A stretch of DNA of 64,000 bases, from positions 11,966,001 through 12,030,000 of the forward strand of contig JBHGNT010000006.1 of the NCBI GenBank assembly GCA_043228905.1. Reading direction: 5' to 3'. The position numbers and the translations under genes were made by a program. The stretch comes from Azolla caroliniana (taxonomy: Eukaryota; Polypodiophyta). A model generated the notes under the pieces. That model saw only the letters and a program-made list of their open reading frames with translations, made no database searches and was not told where the DNA came from. Below, one piece after another: positions 22,158-35,100 of this stretch (its first letter is position 1; every line of letters starts with the position of its first letter).

Positions 22158-22441
22158 TGTGTTCTGAATGTACGCGGAAGTATGTGAGGACCTGTCGGTT
22201 ATGCACAACAGACAACACAGATAGTATGGCAGAGAAAATAGTAGATAGACAAACTCAAAGCTTTAATGGAAACTCTCATTATTTCTGTTCTCCCTCACTC
22301 TACAAGACTCAAGATACAAGAATGATCAAGCAGCACGTATTACAACGTTAGGTTAAGGCTTATATACTCAAGCCCTAACTATTGGACGTGTTCACACTAG
22401 TAAGGATACAAAGTGGAAGGAGTCGGCCTTTTATGCCAACA
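22158..22441 (-). repeat. LTR fragment, same family as 55018-55235
   Basis: The minus strand starts TGTTGGCATAAAAGG at 22441 and contains GAACACGTCC and GGGCTTGAGTATATAAGC, all shared with the + strand of 55018-55235. The TATA box is TATATAAG. The U3 halves agree well and the downstream halves diverge. The other end, at about 22158, replaces the end of element F RNase H. 22442-22907 holds no further recognisable element. Confidence 0.6.
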
Positions 22442-22907
22442 CTTTCTAGGGTTCTAGCGTTCTCCACCATACTTATCTCTCGACGAAACCTTGTCGTATT
22501 GTTCTCTTCGTTTGTAAGACAACTTCCTATGAGTCGAGCGATTGCAGGTTGTGATGGCGAGCGAGTAATATCTAAATAGTCGGGTGCATGGTCAGGGAGG
22601 AGGTTGTTAGCTTTTGTACTAGCACGCTTTTTAGGGATAAAGATCGGATGGTGCAGATTGCACGGGCCCTTAGCTAATTGTCGTGCACCATCAGAGGCCT
22701 GGATTCCATTCCCTCGCCTGGACTCCTGAAATAGACACGTCAATCCATCCATCAATCAAAGTATTCACAGCCATTTGTTTGAGAATTATATTATATTATG
22801 GAGAACGAAAAGCCCATCCCCCCCCCCACCTCCATCTCTTTCCTCTTCCCTCTTCCTTTTCCTCTCCATCTTTTTCTTCCTTCTTCTTTCTTCTTCACAC
22901 AAAACTA
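22442..22907. other. Upstream region of the zinc-finger gene
   Basis: I see no coding sequence here. An AT-rich stretch (attatattatattatgg, about 22785-22801) could be a TATA region. It is followed by a long pyrimidine-rich leader with a C run (about 22820) up to the ATG at 22908. Pyrimidine-rich leaders are common in plant genes; the transcription start cannot be fixed from sequence. Confidence 0.35.
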
Positions 22908-24348
22908 ATGAAGACATTGAAGCAGCAGCAGCTTCTTCTTCATCGCCATGACTTCTCCATGAACGCCACGGCTCTGCACAAGGCCCTCAGCACCCGCACC
23001 CTTCCTTATCACGCTTCTTCACCATTCTGCTCCAGAGCATCATCATCATCATCAGGAACAGGAACAGGAACAGAGCCATTTGCCAAGCCCCTATCCTCCA
23101 TCTACCCTCCTGCACCATGCCGATTCTGCAAAGGTAAATACTCCCTTCATTATCTCCCCCCCCCCCACCCCCCCCTTCCTATTTCTTGCCTTCCTTCCTT
23201 CTCTCTTCGTCTGAGCTTCGGTTGCCGAACAGGCAGGTGCAGGAACGGTGCCTTGTTCAATTTGTGGAGGCAAAGGTGTACTTGCTAAGGGCGGTTTCCA
23301 TGCCAACAATCGTGTAGATCTCACTCGGATCATTGGTATGTCTGAGATTCCGTTCTATATCATCACTCATTCTTCATTTACTCCACAATTGCCCACCCCC
23401 TCTACAAGCATATTGTTATGATGATGATGATGATGATGATGATTACCTAGACTTGTAGGATTTATTTACCTTCCTCTACCTCACAACGCTCATCAGATCC
23501 TTCACATGATCGTCCACAAACCCCTACAATTTTCTTTTGCTCAAGCATTTCAAAATTCATTGCGCATTGACAAGTCAAATAAAGGTTGTCTATGCGGAAA
23601 TTGTTCCCTAAAGGAATGTCTTCGAGCTTCTCGGTATATTTATCTCCCCATACACCTTCCAACTGTCAACAGGCACCTTACCCACATTTGAGCACGAGAA
23701 CAGCACTCTAGGAGTCCAAAACCAGTTCATTCAACGCTTGGGTTTCCCATTGTTTCGTACAAATAATTGTGTACAACATATCCAGCTTCTCATTATGAAT
23801 CTATTGTAAAGGGGAGCTTATCAATCAAAGGGACGATAGCAAAGTGGCAATCTATTCTCAATGAGCTTGCATTATATTTCCTGCATAATTAATAAGTCCT
23901 ACAAGAACATGATCTTGTTGTTCCATTAATCTAATATTGTTTGTTTCCTTGATGTAGGTTCCAAATGGACGGCAATGGAGCCCACCTTTGGATGGCGCCA
24001 CTTTGAATGTACATCCAAGCAGAAACAAGGCAAAGACTGGTTTTTGCAACTTGTTGCCACATGCGACCAGAACACCCAATTTTGGGTAAATTCACAAAAC
24101 CTCAAGGTAGCCAGCCATCCACATGCACTAAACATCACATGCTTCTCTCGGAAGTGTTTCTATCTAACCCCTTTGTGCCGTCCTTTACGTAGGATCGAGA
24201 AAGATGGAGTATGGGTTGGCTTCAAAGGGAAACTATACTTGAAAGAAATGAAAAGGCAACACCATGCAAGTCTTGTAGAGGCGTGGGAATCCTGTCCTGC
24301 GATGCATGTGAGCAAAAAGATAATCAGGCTGAGATCATAAACGTGTAA
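22908..24348 (+). CDS. DnaJ-type zinc-finger protein, probably plastid-targeted (4 exons)
   Basis: Exons 22908-23133, 23237-23335, 23958-24106 and 24193-24348 join in one frame (630 bases, 209 residues) with GT/AG introns. The first ~65 residues are Ser-, Thr- and Arg-rich with almost no acidic residues, like a chloroplast transit peptide. C71-x2-C74 and C82-x2-C85 with the GxG spacing form one half of a DnaJ Cys-rich zinc site, and C183-x2-C186 with C194-x2-C197 the other. Between them is a Trp- and Phe-rich segment (GWRHFECTSKQKQGKDWFLQ). No J domain is present, so it would act as a stand-alone zinc-finger chaperone or thiol factor of the BSD2/LQY1 type, which serve plastid protein assembly. 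That role is by family analogy. Exon 4 also reads open in a second frame, but only the frame chosen here is in phase and supplies the Cys pairs. Confidence 0.85.
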
Positions 24349-26168
24349 AATGATTTCAATTTACAATGGGTAATTAGTTGGAATACACAACGAGCTACAA
24401 AACCATGATAAATATGAGTCTGTATAAAATATGGATTGATCTGTAGTCTGATTTATTATTACCATCTCTATATATGGCTGGGTTCAGAGCTTCAATTTGA
24501 TTCTCGCACTTTCCCGTCACATGTATTTTTAAACTTTTAAGTATAAAATGTGCCCTTCATTTTCAAGTTCTTATGTAAATTCTTGTATCGGAAACATCCT
24601 TCATTTCGAAAAGCTAACAAGTGCAAATGTATATGTACAATGGGCATGACCTAATTGTAAGACAATTGGATGTTGATTCTACACTCCTGTATACTCGGTT
24701 ATCTATAAAAGAACACTTTCCATACATTATGGAAAGGATGAATAAGATAAGGGAATATCCTTCTCTTTACTAAGATCACTAATGTTGGGTTTATAAATAC
24801 CAAATTAGTCTTCACGTTTTACAACAAGAGCTTCATTGAGCCCCATTTACGTGAAAAACTGATGCTATAAATACATTAAGCAAAAACATTTAGTATAAAT
24901 ACTGATAATGAAAGCTCAACTAAACAAACACATTACTCAAAAAAATATGAACTTATGAATGACAAGCTTGATAAATAAAAAGCTACAGACAAAAAATATA
25001 AGAGCATTATGCATGTAATAGAGAACCTCATGGTAGATTTTTTATTACACTTTGCGTGATGTTTTGATGCAAACATTCCGTTAACAAGAAAATAAAAAGA
25101 ACAAATTGAGGAATAAAACCTACTTTTGAACAGTCAAAGACACGTGTACAGGAATGGTGGTTATAATTTAGGGTTTTGTGCAGATTAACTTACACATTGC
25201 AAAACACATGGAAATGGATATAGTGAAGGTAGAACTAATAAAGGTTAAGAGTTTCACAGATAAAGATAAATCTCTGACCAGTTCTCTTAGTTTCTATACA
25301 AAACTATTATTATCAATATTATTGTATTGATAAAAAAAATATTTACATGATAAACTTTTGTCTGAACTGATCATGTCATTTAATGCAACCACCTCATACA
25401 TTACCTAATGCATAAGTATTTAATATGTACATGCATACAAATTATAATACATACAACGTTCAAAATGCAGGTCAGCCTTCCGTTTTTCACTTCGGATGAC
25501 GGCCAATAACAGGAAAATGACTGTCGATGGACAGCCTTGGTTGCGATATGTGTAAGTTAGAGATAAAAGATGAAATCATGGTTTTTGGAGCATTCATGAT
25601 GCTTAATAATAAATGAATACTATATCCCGCAACACTAAAGTCTTCTTTCTCATTATAGTTTCTCTCTCAGATAACATCCTCAAACAAATTTCGCTTGGTG
25701 TACTTGTTTCAAGACAATTGGTAAAGCATTCAGAACCCTGTGATTTTACAGATTGGTTTCCAGTCTCTCCACCAATACATTTGATATTTTCCTGTGATTC
25801 ACCTACTAACATTATGAAACATCATTTTTATCATAGAATTCTGCTCCAATCAAGCAGGATATTTTTCCTTTCAGTAAAAATAATACATACAGTATGATAC
25901 AATTGTAGTTTATAATCAACACAACTTAAAGGCTTCTTTAGGGATATAAATTAAGGATGCGGTCATTCTGACATCTCAGTAATGGTAGTTTGGAATGTTT
26001 CTTGCCTACCTGAGTTACATATGCATGTAGTGATCGAAGAGTACATCAAGTTCTCTTGCTGTACATTGGTGGACCCATTAAAGGGATTGGGAATATAGAG
26101 ACACACACACACATGTATAGATATTTACAGAATTGGTTTCGTATATTGATACAGTTGTGTGATCAAAG
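24349..26168. other. Intergenic region between two convergent genes
   Basis: It is AT-rich and holds the 3' flanks of the zinc-finger gene (left) and the kinesin (right). No element or RNA gene is recognised. A 69-codon minus-strand frame (25812-25603) has a coding-like look (GGETGNQSVKSQGSECFTNC), but no family was recognised. A short (AC)n run is at about 26100. Confidence 0.6.
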
Positions 26169-29100
26169 CTAAGTTAGGAATCTTGATGACCCTGGAGTAT
26201 CGCTTGCACACAGCCCTGTTCTTTGACATGTTGGCATTGGTGAATGTAGGGAACGTAGCTCACTAAGGTGCCGTTTCTCCAAGTCAATTTTATTCTGCAA
26301 GAACCGGTATGTTTAGGTTAGGGCATTACATAGTGATAGAATCCATATAAATGTACATTTAAGAATGTCTTTACTATTGTGATAGCATAAAGCCAATATC
26401 GGTGCACACTCAACAAAACTATCAAACAAAATGATGATGCATCAAACCTTAAGTTTGAGATCTGCAAGCTCCCGTTCTGTATTATCTAATCGATTTCGAA
26501 AATATTTTAGAGCTTCTGCTGCAGTCACGTGGTCAACAGTTCTTGTTGGCCTCTGAAATTCAGTTACCTATACAAAACAAGAAAGAGAAGAAAGATAAGA
26601 GAAGGTAATCAATGGCCGACTTCTAATTCTAGAGCACTGCCAATGACCTCTGTAAGGCTTACCTGAAGCACATGTGTGCAAAGAGTAATCAGCTCTTGGG
26701 CAACTTGAATCTTTTCTTCTTCAACTTCCTGGGAATGTTGAAATACAATCAGACAGCTGCACCAATTTTAAAGCATACATTATGAATTGCATCTCTTGCT
26801 TTACTCCAATATGTACCTGTAGTTTTGATCGCAGTCTCTGCTCTTCGTCGAGGTCTAGGTGAGGAGTTTTGCCATCAGCTGCCCTATACCTTGCCAGTTC
26901 TTCATTTACTCGATTAAGGACCATCTCAGATCGCCTCAACTTAGACATTAGGTCCTCATTCATCAACCTCAGGTAGTTGTTCTCTTCCTTCATTGAGGAA
27001 AACAATACACAGATATTATTGCCTATTTGACACTTAACAGGCATGTCCTTAAAACACTCACTCACAAAGCTCAGCCATCGTTTATTTAAAATCCATACAT
27101 CGTTTGAACACTTATCCATCATTTACACATTATAGTGTTCTTGAAAACTTTCCCATCATTGATACACTTATCTACCAGCATGTTGTAATGATTACTGCAA
27201 GTAATGAACGCTAAGAACATGGAGATTAACAGTTCTTGATCATTTCATTAACAATATATCAAACTTCATCATAGCTCTCTGGAAAGACACCTTAATTTTG
27301 GCATGGTGGTGAATCCTCTGTTGAAGATTTTGTTGCCCAGAAAGTTTCTTGACCTCTGCCTCTAGCTCCAGAAGCTTCTTCTTCTGGGCTGCATTTTCAA
27401 TTTTCAGTGCTTCATTCTCTGCACCAAAAAGTTGATCACGCTGTCGTAACTTCTCAGCTGCAACTCTAGCAGTCATCATTTCAGCTTGCCGCCTATTGAT
27501 CTCTTCAAGCCAACTGCAGAATCCATCGACTTGTTAATCCATTGTTCTCAGAAATGATAATAGTTCGTTCAAGGAAATGAATACCTTTCTCTTTCTTCAA
27601 TAAATTCGTTAAGTTTGACCTTCAACGTCAGCAATTCTTTTTCCTGAATTGAAAATATAGTTTCCAGATATAAATGACACAGCAAAGCATGGTTAATTAT
27701 CTCTCAAATTAAACCATACCTTCTCCTTTGTCTCCTCACACTGCGCAAAAGATTTCTCTGCGAATTTCTGTACCTGGTGATTGTTAATCAATGCCTGCAC
27801 AGTTTTGAGTCACCATATTAAGAAAGAACAAAGGTTGAAAAATCACTCCTATATCCACTGTGAAATGATAATTGCATTCATCAAATTCTTGTTAAACTCT
27901 AAGATGATGTTCTTACCGCATAATTTGTGATGTCTAACTTAACACCAACCAGATCCCTAATTACATCATGAGTTAAGCTCTCAGCCTCAGCTAACCTAAC
28001 ATTGAGCATAAACACCTGTATGTAATACCAACAGAAATTCAGGTACAGTTTCTCCATGGAATAACTAGCGAAATAACGCAACTTGTCCAACCTCTTTCTG
28101 CCTGGAAGATGCAAGTGCCTCAAGTTCTTCTATCTTTTGCCGACTAGAGAAAAGCTCTTCTTCAATATCATGAGTCATCTGTTGTGATAAGCCTGAACCA
28201 ATGCACTTAAATGGAGAACCTCCGCGTGGTTTTGAAATGTTTTTATCGACAAACTTGGGATTTATTGATGTAGTGTTTGATCGTTCCTCCCTCATGTTTT
28301 CAAGACTCCTTAGCTGTTATTTAAAACACAGAAGGGTTTAGTAATTACAATTTGCAAGATGATTAGATGAGGATATGCTGTTCAGGTCATACAATCTGCT
28401 GGTGTTCAGATGCCTGCCTATCTGCATCGGCCATCACCTCCACGATGTTATTTTTATACCTTTTGATCTGTAGTCACAAGAAGGTAATGAACGCTTCAGT
28501 ACCTCTACAAAAGCTATATAGGGCGGTATGCATACATAGAACAGGTTTTGTACAACTTCACCTGCTCATCTTTTTCTATGCATATCTTTTCAAGAAACTC
28601 AACTTTTTGTTCAGCTTCCATCAGTTTGATCTCCGTCACCTCCAAATCTCTGTAGGTTGAATTTTGAGCATCATTAAATTTTTACAAAAAGCATGGAACA
28701 TTCATCTGAAGGACATAATACCTTTGGTTCTTTTCTGAGATGGAAAATTGTGCCTCACAACCATGCTGAAGGTTCCACAGTTGGTGTTTTAAGGCTTCTA
28801 CTTCCATTTCTTTACCTTCATTCATTAATTGTCGTTTCTCAATTTTCAGCATACCCAGCTGTTAGTGAAAATGCAACTATATCAAATATGGCATTGTTTT
28901 GCCTCATGGCTAAGTCGTAATAGTAACAGTACTTTCTACCAAAATTAATAAGATCTGGAATAACTAAAAAGAACAGAATTCATTACTTGAGTCTCCAATG
29001 CATTTACTGTACTTTCTAGGTCCTTGACAGACTGTTCCAGAAACTTTGCGTCCTCTTCCTTTTGCTCTGCAAGTGTTTTACTTCTTTCCGCTACCTAGTT

Positions 29101-32100
29101 AGCATAAATACAAAATGAAATGGTCAATTCTGTATCAAGCTACTATAATAAACCTTAACGTAGTTACTTGACATACCTGGCGAGCTTCCACTGCTAAGGC
29201 TTCCTGTTCATCAGCCGTTTCTTGTGCCATTTCCAACTGCTCATTTAGAACTACCAACTCCGCTTGAAGCGAGTCTCTCTCTTTCATAACTTCATATAAG
29301 TCATTCTGCATCTGCTCTGAAGAAAGGGCCTTTCCTTGCTGTATTACATTGTTCAACTCTACTAACTCCACTTCAAGCAATTCTACTCTCTCCATTTTCT
29401 CTTCTAGTTCTTCTTCAATCAGATTAATTTTAGAAGTCAATTCTTCCACCTGGGCCTTTAGGTGTATATTATTTTTCTCCAGTAAAGATAGATTGTTCAT
29501 CTGCTCTACTATTGTGGCCGTCATATTGGCGAGATTGTTGTTGTTGGAGTGATCAGTTTGTTCTAATTCTTTTTCTAAGCTGTTTATTTCTAGCTGCATT
29601 TGATGATTTTCTTCTTTAAGTGGTCTCATAATAACATTTGGTTCCTGCTTTTCAATTGCCTTTGCTGCTTTCTCTTGAAATGTGGCAATCTCAGATATCA
29701 ACTGCTTTATCAATTCATCTTTGTGCAGAATTTCTTTTTCTCTTTTTTCTTTCTCATCACTTATCAACTCAAACTTTTTCCAAGCTAAATCAGTCTGCTC
29801 TCTGCAGTTCTCAACTTCCCTTTCCACCTCACTCAGAACAAGTTCGCAGCCTTCAGTAAAAGCAACTTGTACATCATGGCAAACTTCCTTATAGAGCCAC
29901 TTCGTAATTCTTTCAATTTTTCTATGTAATCCTATCAGTTTCATTTCCTGCCCTTCAACAATTTCCAAGAGATTTTTAGAATCATTTTGTGTCACTGCAA
30001 TGGCACCTCCAATGTGGTCATTCTGATCTCTCTGAAATTGCAAAGCCTTGATCCCTGCTTGACGACGATACTTTTCTTCCAGTAAAATATCCCTCTCTCT
30101 CTTAACATCCATAATTAACCCTGACATGGCATCCATCTCCATGAGTTGATCATTCAAGAGCATTTCTTTTTGGTGAAGGCATTCCTTCACATTTTCAAGG
30201 TCCTGTGTTACTTTATTGCCAAACTGAACAAGTGGCTCAATGTCATTCAGAACAAGATTTAGTTGACATAAAATACCCTCCAAAGTTTTGAATTCACCTT
30301 CATTGACTATGGCTGATGTTAACAGATGTTCCGCTCTATGATGGAAATCAGTGTACCTGTTTTTATGGATTTCGACATCATTAAATATCCTCACAATATT
30401 TTCATTAATTTCTCTGGACGCAGCAAACATTTCTTGAACTTTAGACATCTCATTTTCTCTTTTATGCACGGCTATCAAGAGACTATCTTTCTGCTTTCGC
30501 AGAAGTAAATTCTCTTCCTCCAATTTAATTTGGCTTTCTTTAACATAGATCAGATCCTGTTCTCTCTGAGTCAAAAGCTCAAGAGATTTGGAATGAGATG
30601 CTTTCAATTCCGCAACTATATCGCAGCTACTCTGAAGTTCATATTTGAGGATTTCCATATCTCTCCCCTGACACTGTACTTCAGCGTTCAGCTCATCATC
30701 AGCAGTAAAATATATGGAATTTCCTAAAAGAGATCTATTCTCTTCAACATAAGCTTTTGGTGAATCCACACCTTCTCCATCCAGAGTCTTGCAAGCTAAC
30801 CTTGTGGTTGCTATGAATTGTTCTAACATTTGTTTTTCCTGCTGCAGAAGAGTAAAGTGATCGTTAGATTCCTCCTGCTGTTTACAAAGGTCTTTGATTT
30901 GTTCATCTCGAAGCTGCAGTTGGATTAGCGTATCTTTGTACTTCCCATCAAGTTCTTCGCAGGTTTTATATAGATGACTGACTTCCAATTGAAGTTGAGC
31001 TATAACATGTTCCTTGTCTGTCGTCTTTTCCTCATGCGCTATTATTTCTTCATGCAATTTACACTGTAGTATCTGGGCAAAATCAGAGTTCTCCTGCTGG
31101 AAACTTTCCTGCATATGAAGTAGCATATCTTTTGAGAAAGTTGCCTCAAAAATCAGAAGAACTTTCACAGTCATCAATTGTTCCTGAAAATCCAAGGAGA
31201 TACTAGAACACCTCTCTTGCTCATTTTTTACTTGCATTTCTAGTCCTGCTATCTTATTATGGTAATGAGATATTTCTACTGCTTGAGATTCTTGGAGGAT
31301 CTGTTGCAATGAGCTTTCGGTTCTTAAAGCTACAACTTCTGATTTAAATGTGTCCAATGTAGAAATTATATTTAACCTTTCCAACAGCAGCTGCTGGTAG
31401 TATTTTTCGATGTTCTGAAGCTCATTACCTAGCACATCTCTGACTATGTGCATCTCCACAACTGCCCCAAGTTTACAGTCATCCAATTCCTCAGTTAAAG
31501 TTCGTAAATTCCTTGAAAGGAAGGTGTTCTTCTGTTCTTCTTCATTTAAATGTAGTTGTGCTTTGCTAAGTTTTGTTTCAGAAATTTGCATCTTCTCATT
31601 CAAACCCTGTATAACTGTCTCAAGTTCAGCTATCCTATTTGCTAATGCAATTTTGTGCTCTTCATAATAAATATTCTGTGTTTTATGAAGCTCTTCGTCC
31701 AACTGCAGCCTTTTGCTATGTCGAGACTCATTTTGGTCTAACATCCATTCAAGCAATTGCAACATATTCCTGGTGATCTCAGCCTCAAAAATCAGCAAAG
31801 TCTTATCTTTTGTCCAATTTTCCATGAGATTATTCAGACAATTAGAAGAATTGGCACTTGCATCTTTAAGAGTCTTTACATCGTCCTGCAAAGAGAAGTT
31901 CTCTTTTTCCATCTGTTCTATAATCTGGACAAAGTGCAGGTGCTTATCTGATGAATCTTTCTGTAGCTTCTCATTCTGAGCTACTAGTTCATATTTCTCT
32001 TTTTCAGCTGCTTCCAGATCATCAATCAGAGATTTTGCATTCACCTTCTCTATCTCCAACTTCTCGAGCAAGATAGATCTCTCGGTTTTAAGCTGAGTTA

Positions 32101-35100
32101 GCTTTTCATCAAAATTCTTGTTGAGTAACTGATTTTGCATTTCCATGGTAGACAGCATATGGCTACTTTCTAGCAATTCTTCTACTACAAGATTTTGACT
32201 GCAGGTATAAATATCATTAAGCAGCTGGTTCTCAATCAATGTGATAGTTCTATCATCTACAGCATGATGGGCTTCTGAAAGCAGCATTACATTCTTTTGC
32301 TCAACTATCTCAAGCTGTAGCTTTAAATATTCCAGTTGTTCCTCTGCTTTTTCCAGTTTAGTGACAAGCATATCATGCTCAAGCATGAATGCATCTATTT
32401 TAACCATGGATTCCTCCTTACATGACTCTAAGTGGCAAATATGTTCATGTAGATTCCGAATGGCTTCTTCATTTTTAGAGATAACACTTAATTTTTCCTC
32501 TAATTGCGCTGAATCTGTCATGGCTTGAAGATGCAAACTCTTCATTTCATTCTCCCTCCCTGCAATCATTGTGGCAAGAGAATCTTCTAGCCTGCTTTTC
32601 TCTGTAGCCATTTCATTGTGAAGCTGAGAGAATCTATCTATGACAAGAAATGCTGCAACCATTATGTTCTCCCATTTGAGTGCCTTTATTTCCCAAGCAT
32701 CAACCTTGTTTTGTAGAGCCTCAATAGACAATGTTTTCTGTTCAAGTGCAAGCTTCCCTGCTTCTAGATCCCTCAGAATAGTCATTTTCTCCTTTTGCTG
32801 GACATCAGCAATAGCAAGACTAACATCATTCAAAACTCTCACCTTCGTTTCAGTTTCCATCACAAGCTTCTGTGCTGCTATAAGTTTATTCTGCAGGATC
32901 TCTACAAGGCTGTCATCTTTTACAGCATCTAGTGTATTTGGGAACACATTATACTTGTTATAAGAAGCGTTTTCATTAGCTATGCTATCAACTTCATGAC
33001 AAGCAGCATCTAAGGCAAGGTTTCCCTCAGATAAACACTCAATAAGGTTAATCGCAGATGCTTCCCAGTCATCAGTTAGTTTTGAGAATTCTGATTGTTT
33101 GGCCTTGATTGCATCTTCATATAAAACATTCAACTTTGCATTCTCTGAAGATAAAGCACTCAACTCAATTTTAAGAGTTTCTAACTCCGTCCTTTCAAGA
33201 TTACTTCTTTTTTCGGCAGCTTGCACTTCTTGCTGTTGGGTTATTTCTTCCTGCAGCCTCAACTCAGTTCTAAGTGTTTCTAACTCAATTTCTAGCTTCA
33301 CAGCTTTTTCTTCAGCTTCCACTTCTCGTTGTTGGGCCATCATCTTAGCTTCTAGGAGACTGACATTTTCTGACTGAAGCAGTGCAATCACTTTGATTGT
33401 TTCTGTTTCAGCATCGGATTGTGCTTGTTCTTCTTTGGCCTTCATTGCGTCTTCATATAAGGCACTCACATTTGCATTTTCGGAAGATAAAGCACTCAAT
33501 TCGGTTCTAAGAATTTGTAGCTCCCCCTCTAATGTCATGATTTTTTCTTTAGCTTCTACTTCACCTTGCTTGGCAGTCTTCTGAGCTTCAAGAAGGTTTT
33601 CTATTTCTAACTGAAGAAGTGTAATTACTTTAATTGTCTCCATTTCTTCACCTGATTTTACCTTCTCTTCGCCTGCCTTCACTGCATCTTCATATAAAGC
33701 CTTTATCTTTGCATTTTCTGAAGACAAAGCATTTAATTCAGTTTGAAGTGTTTCTAACTCATTCGCTAGATTCGTGACTTTTTCTTCTGCTTCTGCTTCT
33801 CGTCGTTGGGTCATTTTCTGATCTTCACGTGAGTGAAGCAGTGTAATCGCTTCAGTTGCTTCCCTTTCTGCATTGAACTGCGTCTGTTCTTTGGCTTTGA
33901 TTGCATCTTCGTACAAAACACTTATTTTTGCATTTTCTGAACATAAGGCAGACAACTCACTTCTAAGAGCTTCTAACTCCATCTCAAGGTTCCGTACTTT
34001 TCCTTCTGCATCAACTTCTTTCTGTTGGGCTAAGTTCTGATCTTCAAGACAATTGGTTATTTCTGACTGAAGCCTCAACTCCGTTCTAAGTATTTCTAGC
34101 TCCCTTTCTAGGTTCATGACTTTCTCTTCACTTTCCACTTCTCGTTGTTGGGCTATCTTCTGATCTTCAAGAAGGTTTACTATTTCTGACTGGAGCAATG
34201 TAATCGCGTCAATTGTTTCCATTTCAGCATCGGTTTGTATCTGTTCTCTCTGATGTTCCACTTCTCTATACCAATTTTGTTCGTTTTGCAATTTATTATT
34301 CAGCTTCAATGCTTCCTTAAGAGCCACTTTTGTTCTCGCCAGTTTTTCCTGAAGCGTTGACTTTTGGTTTATGCAACTAGATACTGTTCCTAACTCTTGG
34401 ATCGAACATTGATCTTGAACTTTTCCCTGCACGAAAACGAGAATGGCTCAGATTTCTTGTTTTAACTCTATATGTCTACTCATACTTTAAAACAATACAT
34501 ATTTTGTTAAGGCTTTGGGAGACACCATTGTCTGGCCTTCATATATATATCCAATATATCTAGACTTTAAGATATGAAGTAAGGTTAACCTATAATAAAG
34601 CCTCTCATACATGCAGTTAGAAAATCTAGTTATGTGGTATCCAATTTTATATAACCAGTCTGATATTTAGAATATAAGGAGGTATGCAATGTAACTACAA
34701 ATCATTCTACCTGTAGTTCTACCATGTTCATAGAATCATTCTGATGTGTGCCATTGATGACTTCTCCATGGGAAGAAATAGGCGTGTCCTAAATATATAT
34801 GAGATACAGAAAGGAAGTCAGCCACTTCAACAAAATCAAAGTCTTCTTATGTAATGGATTGAGATTTTAAACTACTTAAAAACAAAACCTGAATTTCAGC
34901 AAGCTTGGTCTCAGTAACCTGGAGGCGTTCAAAAAGACCTCTTACATCTTCCAATGCATTTTTATTTTTCTGCAGTTTCAACCCAAAACAAAATCAATAA
35001 ATCAGCAAACCTGGCAGAAGCTACTGTAGCAATAGTGAAAACTGACTAAGAAAGAGTATTACAGTTCCGAAACAATTATCAGACACAAAACAATATAAAA

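Noticed and set aside
24007-24340. Alternative frame of the zinc-finger gene's last exon (reading VWVGFKGKLYLKEMKRQ)
   Set aside because: It is out of phase with exon 3 and lacks the second CxxC pair; the other frame supplies C183/C186/C194/C197.
29349-33584. Many Ser/Phe-rich open frames on the + strand
   Set aside because: They are antisense shadows of the 1,750-codon kinesin exon, whose frame is continuous and in phase with 35 other exons.
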